A DNA stretch of 48,044 nt. Origin: Gammaproteobacteria bacterium (GTDB lineage Bacteria > Pseudomonadota > Gammaproteobacteria > Ga0077536). The stretch is from positions 1 through 48,044 of the forward strand of contig VGUA01000015.1 of assembly GCA_016874535.1 (NCBI GenBank), in the 5' to 3' direction. The position numbers and the translations under genes are program-made. Shown piece by piece: positions 32,351-38,572 of the stretch (position 1 is the first letter of the stretch; each line of letters begins with the position of its first letter). Under the pieces are notes generated by a model. That model was given only the letters and a program-made list of their open reading frames with translations. It ran no database searches and was not told where the DNA came from.

Positions 32351-33354
32351 GCGGGAATTTGATCAGGCCACAGGATGGAAAACGTTGCGCCGCGCCCGGG
32401 ACCGGGGCTCTCTGCCCGGACCTTGGCTCCACTGAGATCGGCGAGTCTCTTCACGATGTGCAGGCCGAGCCCCGTTCCTTGCGTGGTCCGTCGCAGTTCA
32501 TCCCCGATGCGGTAGAACTTCTGGAACACACGCACGGCCTCTTCTTCCTCGAAGCCGAGACCGTCGTCAGTCACGGAGAGCATCACGGCACCATCCTCGC
32601 GACGTGCGGTGACCGCGATCCGCGTGCCCTTGCCCGCCACACAGGATTTGAGCGCGTTGTCGAGGAAATTGCGCAGGATGGTCTCGAGTGCCGTGCGATC
32701 ACCACGCACCGCATACTCACTTGAAACGTCTGCCTGTATCTCGATGCCGTGGCTCGCCGCATGGTCGCGCACCGTGCCCACCATGCCAAGCACCAGCGAT
32801 TCCAGCTCCACGCGCTCGGGCTTAAGGGCGTGCAGCCCCTGCTCCAGGCGGGCGGAGTCGAGCAGATTGTCCACCATACGGAGCAGGCGTTCATCGTCGG
32901 CGAGAATCCTGTTGGCGAGCTTGGTGGTTTCGGGCTCACCGGACCGCATCACGAGCGTCTCGGCCGAGAGCCGGATGCTCGCCAGCGGGCTCTTGAACTC
33001 GTGCGAGACCGCGGCGAGGAAGTTCTGCTGGCGGCGACGCAGGTGGGCATCCAGGCGAATGGCACTGGTCAGCACGGACATGCCGCCAACCAGCACCAGC
33101 AGGAAGAACCCGCCCTCCCACAGATAACGATTGATCCGTTTTGCACGTTCTTCGGCCAGCGCCTGAATTGCGCCTTCCGGCAAGGTGCCGCCGGCCTTTT
33201 CCGCTTCCCGGTAAAGCGACGCAATGCGGGTTTCCACGGTACGCGAGTAGTGCACGTTCTCGGCGATCCACCACGCCACCTGCGCAGAGGTGAGCGTAAG
33301 CAGCAGCAGAAAACCAATCTGCACCGCGCGCGAAGGATCTCCCTTTAGAGGCAT
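32347..33354 (-). CDS. Membrane sensor histidine kinase
   Basis: Two TM segments, H-box FLAAVSHEFKSPLASIRLSAETL, N/G boxes LRNFLDNALKS, DDGLGFEEEEA; overlaps the response regulator. Confidence 0.93.
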   Translation of the reverse strand: MPLKGDPSRAVQIGFLLLLTLTSAQVAWWIAENVHYSRTVETRIASLYREAEKAGGTLPEGAIQALAEERAKRINRYLWEGGFFLLVLVGGMSVLTSAIRLDAHLRRRQQNFLAAVSHEFKSPLASIRLSAETLVMRSGEPETTKLANRILADDERLLRMVDNLLDSARLEQGLHALKPERVELESLVLGMVGTVRDHAASHGIEIQADVSSEYAVRGDRTALETILRNFLDNALKSCVAGKGTRIAVTARREDGAVMLSVTDDGLGFEEEEAVRVFQKFYRIGDELRRTTQGTGLGLHIVKRLADLSGAKVRAESPGPGRGATFSILWPDQIPA

Positions 33355-33406
33355 GAAGTAAGTGGGCGTGACTTGGCGATTACGGTATGCGGCGAACCCG
33401 GATCAA

Positions 33407-34744
33407 TCAGGCGGCGTGACTGTCCTGCCGCGCCTGGGGCGTGCCCTGCAGTGCAAGACGCAGTTCCTCTGCGAATTCAGGCTCCAGCCCACTGAGGAAA
33501 GCCTCGAGCGAGCCCTCGGGGCCAGCGTGCAGCAGACCGCGCAGACCAAGACACGGGATATGGGCGAAGCGACGGGCCAAGGCTGCAGCCCAGGTTTCCA
33601 CCGCATCCTGCTCCGCGGGATTGAGGTGCGCGAGATCCTTTTTCAGCAGGCGCTTTACGCCCTCCTCCGCCGTGCGCCGGTAACGCTGCTGTAAGGCGCC
33701 GAAAAGGCGGCCGCTGTAGCGTTCGGCAAAGCGCTCGTTGGTTTTCTGCAGGGCTTCGTCCACCAGTTCACGGGCCTGTGCTGCCTCCAGCAGTCGGGCA
33801 GAGCGGTTCTGTTCGGCACGGCGCGTGATCTCCTCCATGCTGATCCGCGGAATGTCCAGTGCGCGGCAGACCTCCGGGTCGAAGTCAGGCGGAATGGACA
33901 TGTCGACGATCAGGGGCGAGTCTCCGGTAGGCGTGCGCGCTCCGAGGCGTTCGAGCTGCTCCTTGTCGAGCAAGGGCTCCGTCGCGCCGGTTGCGCTGAG
34001 GATGGCTTCGACGGGCGGTGGGTTATGGGCGAATTCCGCGAGGGACAGCACTTCGGCGCCGTAGGGTTCGGCGAGGGCTTCGGCCCGCGACGTAGTGCGA
34101 TTGACGATGAGCAAGGGGATACCTGCTGCATGCAGGGAGACTGCAGCGCGCTCGGTCATGGGCGAGACGCCCACCAGGGCCACCCGGCCGGGTGCCTCAC
34201 TCACATGTTCACGAATGAGATCGACCGCAATCTCTGCGAGTGACACCCGTCCAGCACCAATCCGCGTTTCACCGCGAATCGTACCCGCGACACGCAGCGC
34301 TTCTTCAAAGAGGGTTTCAAGAATCGGGCCGCACAGACCCAGACGTCGGGAAAGGTCCCAGGCGGTCCGGACCTGACCCGCGATCTCCACTTCGCCCAGC
34401 ATGGCGGAATCGAGGCCGGCGGTGGTGAGGAAGAGGTGTTCCATGGCGCCTTCGCCACCCCAGGCGCGCAGGGCCTTCAAGGCCTCCGCGGCTGTGCCCT
34501 CCTGCCCAGTGAGCAGGCGCAGGGCCTGAGGACGGAGATCGACCGAGGGGGTGTCTTCCGTGCACACAAACACCAGTTCCACCCGATTACAGGTGGCGAT
34601 GTATGCCAGTTCGGACAGGCCCTGCTCCTTGGCGAACGCCGCAAGGGCAGTTTCCACGGTCGCGGGCTCCAGTGTGTAACCCGCGAGAGAGGCCTTGCCG
34701 GACTGACGCCACGAGACCCCGATCATCCCCAGATTGCGCAACAT
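33407..34744 (-). CDS. hemA: Glutamyl-tRNA reductase (HemA)
   Basis: AYIATCNRVELVF catalytic-Cys region, LFLTTAGLDSAMLGEVEIAGQVRTAWDLSRRLG, NRTTSRAEALAEPYGAEVL. Confidence 0.88.
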   Translation of the reverse strand: MLRNLGMIGVSWRQSGKASLAGYTLEPATVETALAAFAKEQGLSELAYIATCNRVELVFVCTEDTPSVDLRPQALRLLTGQEGTAAEALKALRAWGGEGAMEHLFLTTAGLDSAMLGEVEIAGQVRTAWDLSRRLGLCGPILETLFEEALRVAGTIRGETRIGAGRVSLAEIAVDLIREHVSEAPGRVALVGVSPMTERAAVSLHAAGIPLLIVNRTTSRAEALAEPYGAEVLSLAEFAHNPPPVEAILSATGATEPLLDKEQLERLGARTPTGDSPLIVDMSIPPDFDPEVCRALDIPRISMEEITRRAEQNRSARLLEAAQARELVDEALQKTNERFAERYSGRLFGALQQRYRRTAEEGVKRLLKKDLAHLNPAEQDAVETWAAALARRFAHIPCLGLRGLLHAGPEGSLEAFLSGLEPEFAEELRLALQGTPQARQDSHAA

Positions 34745-34885
34745 CGGCCGGCCTCCACAGAGCAATGGGCGCAAGTAGAACGGATTCACTCCCGCGAATT
34801 GTCACGGCTGTGTCACGTGCGGGATGCCGGGCTCAGGAAAGTCAGGCACAACCAAAGCCCGAACCCTGACCATATAATCGGCGTC

Positions 34886-36397
34886 ATGCCCCCAACGCAC
34901 AACGGAACCGGACCGATCATCGTAGCCGGCATGCATCGCTCCGGGACTTCGCTAACGGCCTCATGGCTCACGCATCTCGGAGTGGACATGGGCCGGCAAC
35001 TGGTTCCGGCCGATGAAGCGAACCGGAAAGGCTATTTTGAAGACACGGCTTTTCTCGCGCTCAGTCGCCGGATGCTGGCCACCGCCTGCAGACAAGAGGC
35101 GGGTGGCCATGCGGATTGGGGCTGGGCCGGGGAGCAAGGTCCGAGTGCCGCGGCGCTCGAATCCTTCCGACCGGAAGCGACCGCGCTCGTGGCCGAGGGT
35201 CGTGCCCGGGGTGCGCTGTGGGGTTGGAAAGACCCACGCACCACCATGCTGCTCGAGTTCTGGCATTCAGTGGCGCCCGATGCGCGCTACCTCTTCCTCT
35301 ACCGTTACCCTTGGGAAGTCTCGGCGTCCATTCATCGTCTGGGCGCCAAGGTTTTTTCCGAACACCCGGACTATCCCGAGCGATTCTGGTTAGCGTACAA
35401 CCGGGCCTTGCTCGAGTTCCTCGCGGCGCATCCGGACCGCTACGTGCTCGCCAACACCAACGCGCTCGTTGCCAACCCCTCGGTGCTGCCAGAGCTCCTG
35501 CGCAATCAATGGGGCCTGAACCTTCAGGGTGATCTGACATCGGCCTTGGAGGCTGAGCTTTTCGAAGCAGCCCCACCGGCGGATCCGCTCCCGGGCCTGC
35601 ATGCGCTCGCTTGGCCAGAGGCGTCACAAATGCTCTCTGCGCTGGATGCCGCCGCCCATTTGCCTTCGGATGGCGCGCAAAGAATTGCCGGCTTTGCCCC
35701 GCGTCTCCTGCATGCGACCGGGACCAAGCCACGCTTCAGCATCGTCACCCCGGTACATGACGACGGCGTGTATCTGGCGGAAGCCATCGCCAGTGCCGAG
35801 CGCAGCTGCACGCCGGAAACCGAACTCATCATCATCAATGACGGTTCGTCCGAACCTTTCACCTGCGCCTTCCTCGAGCGACTACAGAAACGCGGATATC
35901 GGGTCGAACACCAGACCAACCGGGGACTCGCCAACGCGCGCAACCATGCCATTCGCCTAGCGCGCGGTGACTGTCTTCTGCCGCTCGATGCGGATAATCG
36001 CCTGCGCCCGAATTACCTGAGACGCGCGGGCGAGGTACTCGAGGCCAATCCATCGATAGGCGTGGTGTACGGTGATCGCCTGGAATTCGGCCTTCGAAGC
36101 GGCCGGGTGGAGGTTCCCGCTTTTGAGTGGGAGGCCATGTTCGACAGGAACACCATCGATGCATGCGCCGTATTCAGACGTCAGGCATGGGTGGACGCGG
36201 GTGGCTTTGACGAATCCCTGCCCGCGCTGGAAGACTGGGACTTCTGGTTGCGTGTCTGGCTGTCGGGCTGGGATTTTCATCATGTTCCAGAGATTACTTA
36301 CGACTACCGGGTGCGCGCAGGGAGTCTTACGCAGTGGCTGAAAGCCAGCGCACGTTATCGGGAATTGAGGCGCCAGATTCGCGCCCGGAAGGATTGA
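34886..36397 (+). CDS. Bifunctional sulfotransferase-like / glycosyltransferase family 2 protein
   Basis: N-terminal PAPS-loop-like IIVAGMHRSGTSLTASWLTHLGVDMG; C-terminal GT2 FSIVTPVHDDGVYLAEAIAS...ELIIINDGSSEPFT...PLDADNRLRPNYL. ATG at 34886 in frame with ORF 34436. Confidence 0.85.
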   Translation: MPPTHNGTGPIIVAGMHRSGTSLTASWLTHLGVDMGRQLVPADEANRKGYFEDTAFLALSRRMLATACRQEAGGHADWGWAGEQGPSAAALESFRPEATALVAEGRARGALWGWKDPRTTMLLEFWHSVAPDARYLFLYRYPWEVSASIHRLGAKVFSEHPDYPERFWLAYNRALLEFLAAHPDRYVLANTNALVANPSVLPELLRNQWGLNLQGDLTSALEAELFEAAPPADPLPGLHALAWPEASQMLSALDAAAHLPSDGAQRIAGFAPRLLHATGTKPRFSIVTPVHDDGVYLAEAIASAERSCTPETELIIINDGSSEPFTCAFLERLQKRGYRVEHQTNRGLANARNHAIRLARGDCLLPLDADNRLRPNYLRRAGEVLEANPSIGVVYGDRLEFGLRSGRVEVPAFEWEAMFDRNTIDACAVFRRQAWVDAGGFDESLPALEDWDFWLRVWLSGWDFHHVPEITYDYRVRAGSLTQWLKASARYRELRRQIRARKD

Positions 36398-36398
36398 T

Positions 36399-36423
36399 GA
36401 CCATGCGCTTGTTGCGCATGGTC
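36399..36423. repeat. 10-bp-stem inverted repeat after the GT2 gene
   Basis: GACCATGCGC-TTGTT-GCGCATGGTC. Confidence 0.5.
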
Positions 36424-36524
36424 ACCCCTGCGGGGCGCCTCCGCTGCGCTCCGGCGTCCCGATTCGCTTCGCAAATCGGTCGAACGCGAGGTCCAACTCG
36501 AGCGTCCAGACCCATCAGAATTGG

Positions 36525-36548
36525 AAAAGGGTCCCTAAGGACCCTTTT
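36525..36548 (-). terminator. Rho-independent terminator immediately downstream of the tRNA-Arg 3' fragment
   Basis: AAAAGGGTCC-CTAA-GGACCCTTTT. Confidence 0.75.
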
Positions 36549-36555
36549 TCAATTC

Positions 36556-36600
36556 TGGCGCGCCCGGAAGGATTCGAACCTCCGACCCCCTAGTTCGTAG
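36556..36600 (-). pseudogene. 3' fragment of tRNA-Arg(ACG): anticodon loop to CCA; putative att-site remnant
   Basis: Reverse strand: CTACGAACTAGGGGGTCGGAGGTTCGAATCCTTCCGGGCGCGCCA; no matching D-arm/acceptor 5' half adjacent. Confidence 0.75.
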
Positions 36601-36843
36601 TTACGAACTGCAAAATTAACTAGCTGATTTATTTAACGTTATGGCGGTCGCGCCCGTTGCAAAATGCGCCACTGAGCCTGACTTTTCAGCACTGACTTCG
36701 GCAAATCTTCGGCAGCCGTTTCTGGAGGCGCCGCCTACTGCCGACACGGTTACCCGTTCACTTCCGCATCGCCACGCCGCGTGCGGAACTCCCTTGGTTA
36801 TAATCCGGATAGTAACGCGACCAATGCAGCGAGGAGCACAAGC

Positions 36844-37023
36844 ATGATACCGGCCAAGCAAGAAGCACTTGAGTCAATCCGCAAGCTCCCCGACGACGCC
36901 GACATGGAGGAGATCATGTATCGGCTTTACGTCATCGATAAGATTCGAAAGGGTCAGGACGCTGTCAATCAGGGGCAACTCACCACCAGCGAAGCGCTCA
37001 TGCGCGAAATTGAGAAATGGTAG
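36844..37023 (+). CDS. Putative antitoxin of a RelE/ParE-type toxin-antitoxin pair
   Basis: 59-aa MIPAKQEALESIRKLPDDADMEEIMYRLYVIDKIRKGQDAVNQGQLTTSEALMREIEKW; GAGGAG RBS; overlaps the toxin start. Confidence 0.75.
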   Translation: MIPAKQEALESIRKLPDDADMEEIMYRLYVIDKIRKGQDAVNQGQLTTSEALMREIEKW

Positions 37024-37313
37024 TTTGGTCGGACCCCGCTAAAGCCGATTTGCGCGCCATTCACGATTTCATCGCTCGCGATTCGAAGTTCTACGCGGGG
37101 AAAGTCGTTCAAGACATCATCGAAAAATCACGCGCCGTTGGCACGCTGCCAAGAGCAGGGCGCGTGGTGCCGGAACTTGGTGAACAAGATATCCGGGAAA
37201 TTGGTGCACATACGTACCGCATCATCTATGAGGCCCGAGGTGCGGACTGTTATGTGCTCGCCGTGCTTCATAAGCGGCGTGACCTTCAACCAGAGTTAGT
37301 GGAACGGCGCTGA
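37017..37313 (+). CDS. RelE/ParE-family toxin
   Basis: MVVWSDPAKADLRAIHDFIARDSKFYAGKVVQDIIEKSRAVGTLPRAGRVVPELGEQDIREIGAHTYRIIYEA...VLAVLHKRRDLQ. Confidence 0.88.
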   Translation: MVVWSDPAKADLRAIHDFIARDSKFYAGKVVQDIIEKSRAVGTLPRAGRVVPELGEQDIREIGAHTYRIIYEARGADCYVLAVLHKRRDLQPELVERR

Positions 37314-37548
37314 CGATAACTGAGCGTCCGGTGAACCCACCTTGCGGAGTCTTGACCGGAGTCGTTAGGCCAAAAACTCGCCGATAATGTTGCCGGACCG
37401 GAAAACCGGTGCCTGGGCTTTCCTGGATAATTTTTAGGGTTCGCTCGACTTCATCGGTAAACGCAAATCCGACTCCCGCGACTTGGCGCTCGTAATATCG
37501 GGCGGCGTGACGAAGTTCTTGCCGAGCATCGGCATGAAATTCGATCAC
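37222..37548 (-). pseudogene. Truncated RelE/ParE-family toxin with non-homologous C-terminus
   Basis: N-terminus MIEFHADARQELRHAARYYERQVAGVGFAFTDEVERTLKIIQESPGTGFPV is ParE-like; the C-terminus diverges and reads antisense into the 37017 toxin. Confidence 0.7.
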
Positions 37549-37766
37549 TTCAAGGAGTGACGAACTGCCTCAAACACTTCGGAGGCAAAGACAGTCACAG
37601 CAGCGCCGCTTTTGATTTCAGACCAGCGACGTTCAATTTCGACACGCCAATCCTGGGCAACGTCGCCGTGATCTTGGTTTTCCAGTGATTCGATCAGCGT
37701 TAATGCCAAGCGCGCGCGTTCCGGTTCAGATAGCGGTCGAACTTGCGATTCAATTTCGCGAAAGGT
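37545..37766 (-). CDS. Addiction-module antitoxin (Unstab_antitox-like), fused in frame to upstream transposase sequence
   Basis: EIESQVRPLSEPERARLALTLIESLENQDHGDVAQDWRVEIERRWSEIKSGAAVTVFASEVFEAVRHSLK; open frame extends to 37931. Confidence 0.65.
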   Translation of the reverse strand, partial: TFREIESQVRPLSEPERARLALTLIESLENQDHGDVAQDWRVEIERRWSEIKSGAAVTVFASEVFEAVRHSLK

Positions 37767-37901
37767 GTACTGGGCGGGGAGTAGGCGGACTTCGTGTCCG
37801 AGTGCGTGTGCGGTGCGGCCCCAGAAGTGTGCGGTGCCGCAGGCTTCGAACAAGACCAGGGCGGGTGGCTGCGCGGCGATGAAGGTGGAGAAGGCCTTGC
37901 G
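37767..37901 (-). mobile_element. IS110-family transposase fragment
   Basis: SRKAFSTFIAAQPPALVLFEACGTAHFWGRTAHALGHEVRLLPAQY. Confidence 0.75.
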
Positions 37902-37972
37902 CGAGAGCCGCAGCTCCGGCAGAAGCCGCATCGCTTACAGCTGAAAGCCACCAATCGCTCGGCGTGACAGTC
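37898..37972 (-). mobile_element. IS91-family transposase zinc-binding fragment
   Basis: DCHAERLVAFSCKRCGFCRSCGSRA. Confidence 0.7.
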
Positions 37973-38152
37973 CATGCAGCGCATGAGGCAGTAAGCCCAG
38001 ATTGCAACGCCCGCTTCTTCGCGGGCTTGCGACAACAAAGTCGGGTAGTAGCGGTAATCGTCGTTGCAGAAGAACGTCTGCATGCGGCGAGCACCGCGTT
38101 GAGTGACGTGGTGCGGATAGTCGGGAACGACCAGTTTCGGCATCCGTGCCAT
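37973..38152 (-). mobile_element. REP-associated tyrosine transposase (RAYT, Y1) N-terminal fragment
   Basis: MARMPKLVVPDYPHHVTQRGARRMQTFFCNDDYRYYPTLLSQAREEAGVAIWAYCLM. Confidence 0.82.
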
Positions 38153-38196
38153 GAGTGATGACCTCCGTGTCTTCCATGACACGGACAGGCTAGTCA

Positions 38197-38422
38197 GCGA
38201 ATTGAATTGAGTAAACTGTCCCCGGAGAGTGCAAGGTTCAGCGGCTATCGGCGTTCTGCAAGGTCGCCTTGGCCGCTGCAAACGGGCACTGCCCGGCTTT
38301 CGCACGACTCCTGTCTTCCGGTGTGATCTTTTCCCCCAGTCGGGGCCGATGGCCAGCGGACCGAGCTTCTATTTGGGAGACAGTTCCATTTGTCGTGAAC
38401 TGAATTGAGTGAACTGTCCTCG
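38197..38422. repeat. Pair of ~28-bp imperfect direct repeats (38197-38224 and 38395-38422)
   Basis: gcgaattgaattgagtaaactgtccccg vs gtgaactgaattgagtgaactgtcctcg (24/28 identical by eye). Confidence 0.7.
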
Positions 38423-38434
38423 TCATTCTCCCCA

Positions 38435-38556
38435 TCATTCCCTTGCGATTGCTTTCACGGGGCCACCACAGTGCGCGCAGATTTGCATGTCGCTCTTAAA
38501 CACCCGTTTCAGCCAGGGCTTGCAGGTCTCGATATCGATTTTGAACACGCGCTTCA
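38435..38556 (-). mobile_element. IS91-family transposase C-terminal remnant
   Basis: Reverse-strand LKRVFKIDIETCKPWLKRVFKSDMQICAHCGGPVKAIARE*. Confidence 0.7.
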
Positions 38557-38572
38557 GTCTTGCGTATGAGGC

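Noticed and set aside
34436-34885. N-terminal extension of the sulfotransferase-GT2 ORF
   Set aside because: Antisense to hemA; the conserved domain starts just after ATG 34886.
36334-36600. ORF ending ...FWRARKDSNLRPPSS
   Set aside because: The C-terminus is translation of the tRNA-Arg fragment (a common false-gene signature), not a protein.
38238-38438. 66-aa ORF MMGRMTRTVHSIQF...
   Set aside because: Lies across the direct-repeat/IS-remnant region without a recognisable domain; treated as repeat sequence rather than a gene.
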